64,000 nucleotides of DNA. Origin: Pyrrhoderma lamaoense (Eukaryota > Basidiomycota > Agaricomycetes > Hymenochaetales > Hymenochaetaceae). This document shows, piece after piece, positions 14,601 to 24,722 of this stretch (positions within the stretch are counted from its first letter, which is position 1; each line of letters opens with the position of its first letter). The notes below the pieces were generated by a model that worked only from the letters and a program-made list of their open reading frames with translations, searched no databases and had not been told where the DNA came from. The position numbers and the translations under genes were made by a program. The stretch spans positions 1,240,001 to 1,304,000 of the forward strand of contig NBAZ01000007.1 of NCBI GenBank assembly GCA_002794735.1, in the 5' to 3' direction.

Positions 14601-17600
14601 AGGAGCCGGAACAATTGTATGAGGAGCAGCCTCTTGAAGAGGAACAACCACTCTATGAAGAAGAGCCCCTCCAGCCGTCTCCACTGTACGAAGAACCTGA
14701 GCAAATTTATGAAGAGGAACCCCTTCAACCATCTTCACTGTACGAGGAGCCAGAGCAACAGTATGAGGAGCAGCCCCTTGAGCCATCTGCGCTGTACGAA
14801 GAACCGGAGCAACTGTATGAACCGGGGCAGCAGTATGAAGAGGAGCCTTTATACGAAGAACCAGAACAACTGTATGAAGAGGAGCCTATTCAACCATCCC
14901 CGGTTTACGAGGAACCAGAACAGTTGTATGAGGAACAGCCTTATGATTCGGAGCAGGTCTATGAGCCGGAGCAGTCTTACGAACCAGAACAAGTATACGA
15001 AGAGGAGCCGTTATACGAGGAACCGGGACAGTTGTACGAACCGGAGCAGTCGTATGAACCAGAACAGGTGTACGAAGAGGAGCCGTTATATGAAGAACCA
15101 AAAGAGCTGTACGAAGAGGAGCCTATTCAGCCATCCGCGCTTTACGAAGAACCAGAGCAGTTGTATGAAGAAGAGCCTCTATACGAAGAACCAGAGCAGC
15201 TGTATGAGCCAGAACAGCAATACGAAGAGTCCCTTCAGCCATCTCCTCTATACGAAGAACCGGAACAGTTTTACGAGGAACAGCCGTATGATTCGGATCA
15301 ATTGTACGAACCGGAACAGTCTTATGAACCGGAACAGCTGTATGAACCAGAACAGCAGTACGAAGAGGAGCCTATCCAGCCATCCGCACTTTACGAAGAA
15401 CCAGAGCAGTTGTACGAGGAACAGCCATATGACTCAGATCAATTGTACGAACCAGAGCAATCATATGAACCAGAACAAGTGTACGAAGAGGAGCCACTAT
15501 ACGAAGAACCGGAACAGTTGTACGAACCAGAACAATTGTATGAAGAAGAGCCTCTTTACGAAGAACCAGAGCAGCTGTATGAGCCAGAACAGCAATACGA
15601 AGAGTCCCTTCAGCCATCTCCTCTATACGAAGAACCGGAACAGTTTTACGAGGAACAGCCGTATGATTCGGATCAATTGTACGAACCGGAACAGTCTTAT
15701 GAACCGGAACAGCTGTATGAGCCAGAACAGCAGTATGAGCCAGAACAGCAGTACGAAGAGGAGCCTATCCAGCCATCCGCACTTTACGAAGAACCAGAAC
15801 AACTGTACGAAGAGGAACCTATTCAGCCATCCGCGCTTTACGAAGAACCAGAGCAGTTGTATGAGGAACAGCCATATGACTCAGATCAATTGTACGAACC
15901 AGAGCAGTCGTATGAACCAGAACAAGTGTACGAAGAGGAGCCACTATACGAAGAACCGGAACAGTTGTACGAACCAGAACAATTGTATGAAGAAGAGCCT
16001 CTTTACGAAGAACCAGAGCAGCTGTACGAAGAGGAGCCTATTCAGCCATCCGCGCTTTACGAAGAACCAGAGCATGTATGAGAGACTCTATACGAAGAAC
16101 AGAGCAGTTGTATGAGGAACAGCCATATGACTCAGATCAATTGTACGAACCAGAGCAGTCGTATGAACCAGAACAGGTGTACGAAGAGGAGCCGTTATAT
16201 GAGGAACCGGAACAATTGTACGAGCCAGAGCAATTGTATGAAGAAGAACCTCTGTACGAAGAACCGGAACAACAATATGAACCGGAACAGCTGTATGAAG
16301 ACCCAGAACAGTTGTACGAGGAACAACCATATGATTCGGAGCAGTTATACGAACCGGAACAATTGTATGAACCAGAGCAGTCTTATGAACCAGAACAGCC
16401 TTATGATCCAGATCAGTTGTATGAAGAGGAGCCTCAATATGCACCAGAGCAACTGTATGAAGAGGAGCCTCAGTACGAACCAGAACAACTGTACGAAGAG
16501 GAGCCGCTATACGAGGAACCGGTAGACGAGCCAGAGCAACTTTATGAACCGGAACAACTCTATGAACCGGAGCCTCAATATGATCAAGAGCAGTCCTATG
16601 AACCAGAGCAATTATACGGTGAGGAGCCATATGGACTAGAGCAGTCTTATGAACCGGAGCAGCCCTATGATCCAGATCAGTTATATGAAGAGGAACCACA
16701 ATACGAACAAGAACAAGTATATGAACCAGAACAAAATTATGAACCGGATCAGTTGTACGAAGAACAGCAATACGAACCAGAGCAATTGTACGAAGAGGAA
16801 CCCACAGAACAAGAGCAGTTATATGAACAATCTTATGAACCGGAAAACTTATACGAGCAAGAACCTGGAGAAGTATATCCTGAGGAATACAACGAAAGGC
16901 TTCCTGAAGACTCTCAAGCAACAAACATAGCTGAAAATGATGCTTTCCCATATGAAAGTGATAATCAGGGCGAGGGGTATGAAGAAGCACCCCAAGCATA
17001 TGCTCCTGAGGAGGAGAACCAGTTTGAAGAAATCCCTCTAGAAGAGAACTACCTTGAAGAGGAACCCGAGGAAGAGAACTACTATGAAGAGGATCCACGA
17101 GAAATTATTGAGCAATATGAGCCTGGAGAGGATATACTTGACGACCCCTTGTTGGATGATTATTATGAACATCCTCCCAATCCCAATGAACCCGTTGAAG
17201 ATGTAGAAGATGAATATGCGTATCATCCTGTTGAAGGGGAGAGCCAGGATCCCATACAACATGAAGGACCTTTTGAAGAGAACTCAGAAGAGTATGAGAC
17301 AGAAATCCCGCAAGATAGAGATCAATTAGACGAAGATCTTGCAGCTGCACTACCACAACAGCAGGATGAGTACGATTCATATGACTCTGCTGTTCCAGGC
17401 TCTTCTGTTGAGACCCAGATGGCTTCAAATGATATATTCTCATATGCTTCAGAAGAAGATGTATACGAGCCTATAGTAGATGAAATTAGAGAGGGTGTTG
17501 TTGAAGAGGAAGTGGTAGAAGGTAGAGCTCTTTACAATCATTGTGCTTCATTTCCTGAATTACTGATTTTCTGTTTTTATAGCTTGTGAGAGTTGTGGAT

Positions 17601-17764
17601 CAGTGCACCCGGGCTTCGTGCCCATGGAAAACAATAGTAGTGCATTCAGGTCCATATTTGCTGATACTCTTACAGGGGAAATGAACGAAATTCCACAGAT
17701 ATGTGATCGTTGTGGAGCCTACATATTCACAAATTATACTAATCCTCAACAAGTGGATTCTTAG
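5637..17764 (+). CDS. palI: PalI/Rim9-like membrane protein with giant acidic repeat tail and C-terminal zinc ribbon
   Basis: PalI/Rim9 proteins are four-helix, claudin-like plasma-membrane partners of the ambient-pH sensor PalH/Rim21. Eight exons are supported (5637-5812, 5904-5966, 6052-6121, 6223-6476, 6537-6607, 6668-7202, 7259-17521, 17583-17764). Exons 1-5 give TM1, the extracellular signature FGLWGYC with a second Cys in YPQC, then TM2-TM4 ending LILWIITIVLFIFDI. Everything after exon 5 is a cytosolic tail: a Ser/Arg/Glu linker; 63-68-residue repeats (about 7,480-8,930) with YTEQ, SYYEDE and NDRALTED; a long Glu-rich part with recurring RSLTP; a YEEP/EQLYEP tandem array (12,780-16,870); an acidic spacer; and a final exon with CESCG and CDRCG. 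If frame is continuous the protein is about 3,870 residues, far longer than the few hundred usual in the family. Frame is broken at about 7,555-7,615, 8,155-8,450, 10,724-10,738 and 16,075-16,110, and a base seems missing at the exon 3/4 junction. Pathway role is inferred from the membrane domain only. Confidence 0.85.
7480..8930 (+). repeat. tandem repeat, 63-68 residue unit, palI tail
   Basis: Seven to eight consecutive copies of a unit whose TAC/TAT codon of YTEQ (or YTDQ) falls at 7496, 7700, 7889, 8087, 8283, 8474, 8663 and 8915, so spacing is 189-204 nt for most copies. Each unit reads roughly YTEQ-DP-SYYEDEV-DRSLPP-DEY-YPPEE-NDRALTED-YDEVPP. Copies differ at many synonymous and some coding positions, so this array is older than the YEEP array downstream. 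Several copies contain one-base gaps that break the frame. Confidence 0.85.
12778..16870 (+). repeat. YEEP/EPEQ short tandem repeat array, palI tail
   Basis: About 4.1 kb coding for some 1,360 residues built from 6-8 residue elements such as EEPLEP, SLYEEPEQ, LYEEQP, SYEPEQ and QPYDSDQ. Units combine into higher-order blocks. In the last third copies are nearly identical at the DNA level: one block at about 15,196 recurs at 15,571 (375 nt later), and another at 15,435 recurs at 15,882 (447 nt later), pointing to recent unequal exchange. The composition also creates long spurious reading frames on both strands. Confidence 0.9.
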
Positions 17765-18106
17765 ATGATCTGGTCTCTATTCTCCTTATGACTTCTAGTT
17801 TGTTGATAGTACATTTTGGTCTATTCTCACCCCTTCTTTCGATTATATCTTTACTTTTTAGTTTACACGCGCTTTTCTCATTTTTTCTATTTTAGAGTGA
17901 TGTATAGGAGTACTGAAGTTCAGAAAACGTATTGTATACGATATGATACTTTTACTACTTAAGCAAAGAGAAAAAACGTACTAATACAAAATTACTCGAA
18001 CACGACTCCAGTGGTCTAATTTTGATAAAATTCCCAGAATGGAGGAAGTACAGAAACTTAGAAAGGTAATAACTGAACGAAGAATGAAAATCAACTAATC
18101 AAGATA
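17765..18106. other. convergent intergenic region palI / NOP2
   Basis: About 340 AT-rich bases between the stop codons of two converging genes. It contains only 3' UTR sequence as far as I can see; no gene is supported. Confidence 0.55.
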
Positions 18107-20585
18107 TTAACTGATACTTTTGGTCACCGTGTTTTTGGGTGGGACTCGCAGCCCTTTTGCCTTCATTTGTCGACGTTTGTTGGCTTTTGAACACAACCAT
18201 TAGCGTACTCATCGTATGAGCATATTGTACCGGACTATATACTTACCTTCGAGGAAAGGCTGATCTTCTTCTTCATCGAATTTGATGTCGTCTTCAATTA
18301 TCGACTCATCCTTTTTATCCGTTTTATCTGGTTTAGTCTTCATCTTCACCTCGACTTCTACATCTGATTTCTTCGGACCCTTTTTTGGCTTTCCAACCTT
18401 GAGTTTCGCGACGAAAAACCCATCCATGTTATGTACATGAGGATAAAAACGTCTTGTCAGTTTCACACTCGGATCGAATACCTTCCCACGGAAGCTAGTA
18501 AAGCCCTCACGTCCAAACGCAAGACCAGTATCTAAGAGCTCGACATGAGGTCGTTTACGTAATGCGTAATCGATAACTGCTTCGTTTTCGTCAACCGTAA
18601 CGGAACAAGTAGAATAAACAACTATTCCCGGGGAGGTAGCCGAAGCGGGGGTGACACTATCGATTGCACAGAGGATAAGTTGTTTTTGAAGGTGGGAAAG
18701 TAAGGCAAAATCACGAGCGGTCTGTGTCATAAGGAGCAAGGTGAGATAACAGCTTGTATTGTCCACTTATTGCAACAGGTTTCACCTTGTTAACTTTAAC
18801 ACTCGCATCTTTGCTTATAACACCCGTTCCACTACATGGAGCATCAAGTAGAACCCGGTCAAACCCTCCAAGAACCTTTGGGAATTCTCGACCATCGTAG
18901 TTACATACAACAACGTTTTTGCACCCAAGCCTATGTACGTTAGCAATCAAACTCTTTATTCGAGCCTTGTTCGCATCATTAGCAAAGACAACACCCGTAT
19001 TCTGCATCAATGCAGACACATAAGTTGATTTCCCCCAGGAGCTGAAGCCATGTCGAGAACTCGTTCATTTGGCTCAGGGGAAAGAGCCATGACGGGTAAG
19101 AATGATGACGGTGCTTGAAGCATGTAGTGACCTGCAAGGTACTCTGGAGTTGCACCAACTGGAACCGCAGATTCGAATATTTGGAGACCAACATTCGTCC
19201 ATTTCCCTATCGGCTCAAGTGAGACTCCTCTAGCGATAAGGGCCTGAGCAAGATCCTTTCGTCGCGTTCGTAAAGTATTGGTTCTTATTGTTACAGGTCG
19301 CGGAAGCTCATTAGACTCGAAGAATTCGATAGCCTGTTAATTTCATAATGTCAGATGAAACCTAGTCTAGCCAGACCTTGACTGGATTAAGTCTCATACC
19401 TCAAGAACAGGGAATAACTGAAATAACTTCTCCACAAGAAAATCATTGTAGCCATAGTAGCTCGCAATGTCAGCTAGTAGTTGTTCAACATACTCTGACC
19501 GAGACCTACAATACCATGAGTCTACTAGATATTTAAAGATAAAAATAAGATATTAAACCTGTCTTTAGCTCCAAGTCGTTTGAAATTTGAAAGTACACGA
19601 GCACAGTGTTTCATCCTACGATGCACCATATTCAAATCCTGAGCTCCCGTTTTCCGTTCTTCTTCACGTTCTTCAGCGGTAGGAAGCACAAGTCCATCGC
19701 CATCGCCTTCTCCCGCCTCATCCATATCTACATCATTTTCTCCTACCACTTCATCATCGTCTGATCCTTGAGCAAGTGCTGCTTGTCGCAGCTCTTCAGC
19801 ATCAAGTTCAGCGTCAAGGATTGCCTTTTCATCCAAAGCACGCGCTCGGGCCTCGAAGTTAGCCGCAGTTATGCGTTCCTCATCTGAATCTTCATTTGAA
19901 CTCGATTCTGAATCCGATTCTGTATCCTTGGATGCCTTAGAAGGTTTTCTTGGGAGTTTTATTTGCGCTTTCTTCGGAGAAACGTTTGATTCGTCACTAT
20001 CTGAAGAACCTAAATCTAGTTCCTGAGCATCCCATTCTACCATAATAATGAATTCAGTATAGTATTTTATTCAAAATAGTTAGAGGGAATAGTGTTAGAC
20101 TCACTGGGATAGAGAAGCTAGGAGTAAACAGGGATTACTTTATACAGCGTGGTAACGATATATGCACAAAAACTTACTCATCATCTTCCCCACTCAAGTC
20201 ACCTAAGTCGCCGACAAACCCAGACTTTTCTTCGTCACTATCATCGAAGAGTGTTCTGAAGTTATAAAGATTGTGAATTGTCGTTATATCAGAATAACAT
20301 CAGTACACACCTCTTTTCTGCATTGAGACCCTCCTCATCTTCTACATCATCCCAGCCGCTACCTTCCCCTTCACTATCATAATCTTTTAATTCCTTCCTT
20401 TCGACCTTTCCCAACTTGTTCCGCGAATTCCTCGAGGAGACACTCTCCTTGGCTTTCACTTTCTTCGAAGGTCTAGTATCATGGACTGGCTCTTGCTTTC
20501 GCTTACCAAGCTTTTTGTCAGAGAGAGATGCTCTCTCAAGTAGTGGTTCTGGGGCTGCTTGCTTGTTTTTCGCGCGACGACCCAT
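18107..20585 (-). CDS. NOP2: Nop2, 25S rRNA (cytosine-C5) methyltransferase
   Basis: Nucleolar m5C methyltransferase needed for 60S subunit assembly. Starts [14 protein letters not shown] at 20585, followed by a Lys-rich then Asp/Glu/Ser-rich N-terminus. The conserved core includes [22 protein letters not shown], the SAM loop DMASAPGG, then DAPCSGTGV (motif IV) and [12 protein letters not shown] (motif VI) with the two cysteines used by this family. The last exon is joined by a 63-nt intron with a clear CTAAT branch site and ends [16 protein letters not shown], stop at 18107-18109. Just after the SAM loop the frame needs one more base (T run on the plus strand at 19029-19031). The junction to the exon starting [10 protein letters not shown] near 20,035 is also one base off. 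Since the gene is essential I take both as sequence errors. It diverges from the eL8 gene. Confidence 0.93.
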
Positions 20586-21106
20586 AGTCAGAACCTGTAC
20601 TAAAAGCTACTTATGACTTTTGTACTCACATATTTCAGCATAATTTTTGGATAGCAAATAGCCGACATGTATTACATAACGAGATGATCGACAATCTAAT
20701 TTTCTTCTCAGAGCATCCCTCCCATCCTCATCTCGTTCGTGTACTTCATCCTCAAGACCTCGAGACAGCCTCAAAAATGGTAAGCATACACCCAAGACGT
20801 TGACAAGACGAATTGGAGCTCGTATAACCAGTGAGATGTGATCTTGCACACCACGACGTGATGGATGGTAGGTGACTAGTTTGGATGTCCCTTTATACAT
20901 GACTAACTCCTATCTCCAGATTCTGTATCATTTTGACACTCACATCTCTGCGTTGAAGTTTGATTATATCAGACTAATGATACGTATACGCTGGGTCCAT
21001 AACCTTGATGGTTTGGACGTTAGAGCTCCGAGTCGTTTTGTCATGTCATGGCCTATATAATTATAGTGTATAGTTGACACTGACCACTTCTCGTCTCAAT
21101 GACCAG
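20586..21106. promoter_or_regulatory. bidirectional promoter region NOP2 / RPL8, with RPL8 leader
   Basis: Separates two divergently transcribed ribosome-biogenesis genes. It must also contain the first exon of RPL8, since the eL8 protein starts MPPKGKK and exon 2 begins at CCTCCC (21107) after a CAG acceptor. Two candidate ATG|gt donors are visible: 20865-20867 followed by gtaggt, and 21008-21010 followed by gtttgg. I cannot choose between them from sequence alone. Confidence 0.55.
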
Positions 21107-22020
21107 CCTCCCAAAGGAAAGAAGCCTGCTCCTGCTCCATTCGGAGCATCAAAGGGATCTAAAACCCAAAAGAACCCTCTTTTCGAGGCTACCCCAAGAA
21201 CTTCGGCATTGGTAGGTTACAATTGTTTCCTATCAATCAAATTTAATTGTTACAGTATATTTATTCTGCACTTTTCAGGCCAGAACATTCAGCCTAAAGC
21301 AGACCTCACTCGATTTGTCAAGTGGCCTGAGTACATCCGCCTTCAGCGCCAGAAGGTTATCTTAAGACAGCGTCTCAAGGTTCCCCCGCAATCGCCCAGT
21401 TCTCCCACACTCTCGACAAGAATACGGCTACTCAGCTTTTCAAGCTTCTCAACAAATACCGTCCCGAGACTAAGCAGGAGAAGAAGGCTCGTCTCGCCGC
21501 CACTGCTGCTACTGCTGCTGAAGGCAAGGAGCAGAAGGCAGACAAGAAGCCCTATTTTGTCAAGTACGGCTTAAACCATTGTGTTGCTCTTATTGAAGCA
21601 AAGAAGGCTTCTCTCGTTGTCATTGCTGATGATGTTGACCCTATCGAACTTGTCATCTTCCTTCCGGCTCTCTGCCGTAAGATGGGCGTGCCATACGTCA
21701 TTGTAAAGAGCAAGGCCCGTCTCGGCACTGTCGTCCACAAGAAGACCGCTGCCGTCCTCACCCTCCAGGAAGTCCGTTCTGAGGATCAGAAAGAACTCAA
21801 CACCCTTGTCTCTGCCGCCAAAGCCAATTTGTAAGTCATTTACGGTAATTTACTTTATCACATCGCCTAATTAAAATACATGATCAGCTCTGACAAGTAC
21901 GAGGATGCTCGTCGTCAATGGGGTGGTGGAATCCGTGGCAACAAATCTACCCAGATGCTTAAGAAGCGTGCTAAGGCTGCGGGTCAGACCCTCACCGCTG
22001 CCGCAGCAAGCAAGCTCTAA
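21107..22020 (+). CDS. RPL8: 60S ribosomal protein eL8 (L8/L7a)
   Basis: Large-subunit ribosomal protein, L7Ae/L30e family. From 21107 the product reads [19 protein letters not shown], then [89 protein letters not shown] and a C-terminus [15 protein letters not shown] with TAA at 22018-22020. The initiator codon lies in a separate upstream exon. Two introns interrupt the body (near 21,213-21,279 and 21,831-21,887). Two single-base deletions break the frame: one in AA at 21199-21200 (needed to read PRNFGIG) and one in the C run at 21383-21387 (needed to read [13 protein letters not shown]). A ribosomal protein gene cannot plausibly be broken twice, so this is the strongest case for assembly indels in this window. 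Confidence 0.95.
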
Positions 22021-22264
22021 GATGATTGTCTTGCAAAAAGTATCAGTTGTATCACCTTCACTAACAAGGAAAGTGAAGGCATCTAGTCTTAGTGTGTTCG
22101 AACATTTAATGTTTGTCCTCATCTGTGTTGTATGCAAACATTATGTGTATGCCGATATTATGTGTCATATGCGTGTCCCTTACTATTCCTGGGTCTCATC
22201 TGTACATTATTCACATCATTTTTCTAACTCTTTCACTATGATGTAATGTGAGTGTGATTTGCAA

Positions 22265-23165
22265 CTATCCTATACGAAGACCAAGTGCCAACCCAGCGAT
22301 GAATGTTGCACGAGGGGGGAAGTCAGCTGTAAGGAAATCTATGAGCCAGCGTATCAGTGCATAGGCTGTCGGGGATGCTGGGCTTCCTTGCCGGAGGCAT
22401 CAACTGATTTTGAGTAGAACCTGTCCGCGAATTGTGTTTCAGCCCGAGCCCAATCAACGCGAATAATACGCAAGGAAGCGAAGTACTATGAATTAGATGA
22501 TATCAATTTATATCTAGTTAGTAATTGTTTATTCCTCAGGTAAAACAGAGAAAGATCCAGTTAGCTTACTTGAAGAAGGACAAAAACGCCACCAACAACA
22601 AAAGCAATTGCTTTAGCGCCCTTCTTGATGAATACACCAGCACATATTCCCGTAACAGTCCCGAATCCGAGTTCGTATAACTTGAGCGAAGATTGCGGGA
22701 CAGAAGGTAGTGGAGGCAATTCTGGTATTTCTGATGGCTTTGTGTATCTTGCTTGTGGAGGAGCTTAAAACAGATGTGAAAAAAAGCCCCATCATCATCA
22801 GTATCTGAGAATCATAGACTTTAGCTTTAATGTTTAAATTAACCTTCGCACTGGACAACAGGTCGCGTGTAGACTGCTAAACCTACTCCCAAACCAATTG
22901 CAGACAGTACTGATGCACCGGCCGTACCAGCTCTTGGCACCCACCAAGACCCAAATTTGAAGTGGTTCACAGTTCTAGGTGACGAGGCATTCGACGAATT
23001 TGTAAAGGTCCGAGCGTTCAAAGCAAAGCTAGCACCGCCATTATGATTTCCTCCTCGAGGACGCGCGGTATGAAAGTTTCCATGAAATGATAGACTATGT
23101 ATATTACCCCTTGTTCTGGGATTCTTGATGCATAGACGCTGGAATTGTCCGAGTAAGGAATTCAT
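22265..23165 (-). CDS. FUN14 domain-containing mitochondrial membrane protein
   Basis: FUN14/FUNDC proteins sit in the outer mitochondrial membrane; the mammalian member is a mitophagy receptor and a role in lipid handling is known for yeast Fun14. Start ATG is at 23163-23165 (MNSLLGQFQRLC). A basic, Ser/Arg-rich presumably targeting N-terminus is followed by a helix at AGTAGASVLSAIGLGVGL, then in exon 2 the domain core ELGFGTVTGICAGVFIKKG and AIAFVVGGVFVLLQ. The last exon reads YFASLRIIRVDW, then, after restoring one base in the G run at 22380-22382, a segment ending LALGLRIG with TAG at 22265-22267. Three exons in all. The gene diverges from the AIG1-like gene with about 280 bases between starts. 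Domain call is firm; the mitochondrial location is inferred from the family. Confidence 0.85.
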
Positions 23166-23443
23166 TTCTGGTATTTTCTTCAACTTTCAAGATCTCTTAT
23201 AAGAAGATGAGACGACGTCGAAGTCTAAAGCTGAGATGCGACAAGAGAGATCTTTGTTCTGCAATGTGTGTATGATGACATCATGTTGGGATAGCGATCT
23301 CTACCGGTACCGCGATGACAAGGTCTCTATTACTTTTGGGGTTTTTCTTATATTCATCAACAAGGCCTCCCTCAATCTTTACCCCATTTGCACCTTGCTT
23401 TTATACCTCCATCATTAGATTTCAACCGCTATAGTTGCTACTC

Positions 23444-24423
23444 ATGTCTGCGAGAAGAATCTTTGCAGTCGTTTTACATGCTTCAGCTGTAGCCATATTA
23501 TCTTATGGATACTTGGAGCTTGAAAAGACTGTTCTAAACTCATATATCATCACCCAGCGTGGCGGGCACAGCCAATTCTTGACGATTCAAGCGTAAGTAG
23601 ACTCACAAGACAACCCCTAGCAAGAGATCTCACAAATATACTTATGAATTTGTCTGAATGTTCATTATGCAGACTAATAATTACATGGTTCACGATGCTT
23701 GTCAGCATGTTCTGTGATATGTTCCCCAGATTCCAAGGTAGGTGATATTGCTCAGTAGAAAACTAGAAGTATATATGAGCAACTTTAATGATCCGTTAAT
23801 GCAGGACTTAAACTTATAAAAAGGTCATTTTTCTTGATTGCGATGCCTGTAAGTTCCTCTCTATCTTCTCTTCCAACTAAACACATGTTTAAAGTAAATG
23901 CAGTTAGCTGTAGTTGTTACGACCATCTATTGGTCTCTCCTACTCTTCTTCCCGTCCCTAATCCTTTCAGCCGTCCCTTCTTCTCCCGGATCAGCCTCCG
24001 AGCCTTCTTCCTCCCCGAAGTCCCGGCCCTTCTTAGACTCCCCTCCGCCATGACCTCTCTCTACACGCTGCTCCCGCTATCAGTCTTCTCCTCGACTTTT
24101 TCTTGCTAGAAAAGAAGTATGGTCCGAGTGCTGCGAGCTGGGGTGCAATGATTACGAGTATAATGTTTGGGACTTGGTATTCCATCTGGGTCGAGTGGTG
24201 TGCAGCTGCGAATGGACATTGTAAGCTTCTCTATACTTTTGATTATTGTTTTCTTCTAATGAGAATCATTGATTTGAATCACAATATTGATCTTTTTTGT
24301 TCCAATATAGTCCCATACCCCTTTCTCACTGTCAATGAATTACCTGGACGGATTGTCATCTATACTATTGTGACAATAATTGCATTCATTTCATTCCGAG
24401 GACTCAATGCTTTACACAAATAG
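23444..24423 (+). CDS. FAR-17a/AIG1-like integral membrane protein
   Basis: Multi-pass membrane protein of the FAR-17a/AIG1 family; the human members AIG1 and ADTRP hydrolyse fatty-acid esters of hydroxy fatty acids, but a fungal substrate is unknown to me. Begins MSARRIFAVVLHASAVAILS at 23444, with later segments HSQFLTIQA, LIITWFTMLVSMFCDMFPRF, RSFFLIAMP and VVVTTIYWSLLLFFPSLIL, then DLSLHAAPAISLLLDFFLLE carrying the conserved family His, WGAMITSIMFGTWYSIWV, and a C-terminus IVIYTIVTIIAFISFRGLN. Five to six exons with short introns. The frame needs one extra base in the C-rich stretch around 24,038-24,052; before it reads SPPP then stop, after it the conserved core resumes. Confidence 0.8.
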
Positions 24424-24722
24424 CTTACCGGAACAAATCTGTCAAGGCCAAAAGACCGTAAACATGTTATAATCATATAGATATAATACTGTTATATTGT
24501 ATATAAAAAATCACATCCTAATTCTAAATATGAGGGGATATAATATGAAATGCAGTGTACAGGAAGATGAGGGGACTACTGGTACATGTAGATGATAAGT
24601 GAGGAATCTAAAGTTACACATTAAAAATATTGCGAATTGAGGTATTCGAAAGTATATAACAAAAAAACAAACGGATGTCCTGAAACGTTTTTCTCACTGA
24701 ACTTCTCATGCAAACAAAATAA

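Noticed and set aside
14226..16115. 629-codon plus-strand frame rich in Ser/Asn/Arg/Lys
   Set aside because: Same cause: a shifted reading of the YEEP repeats. The sense frame continues into the spliced zinc-ribbon exon, this one does not.
16088..17098. 336-codon minus-strand frame rich in Val/His/Leu
   Set aside because: Antisense shadow of the last part of the repeat array.
21074..21106. RPL8 start at the TTG at 21074 or the ATG at about 21,099
   Set aside because: The first is not an ATG and gives an unconserved leader; the second is out of frame with PPKGKK. A separate first exon with ATG is expected instead.
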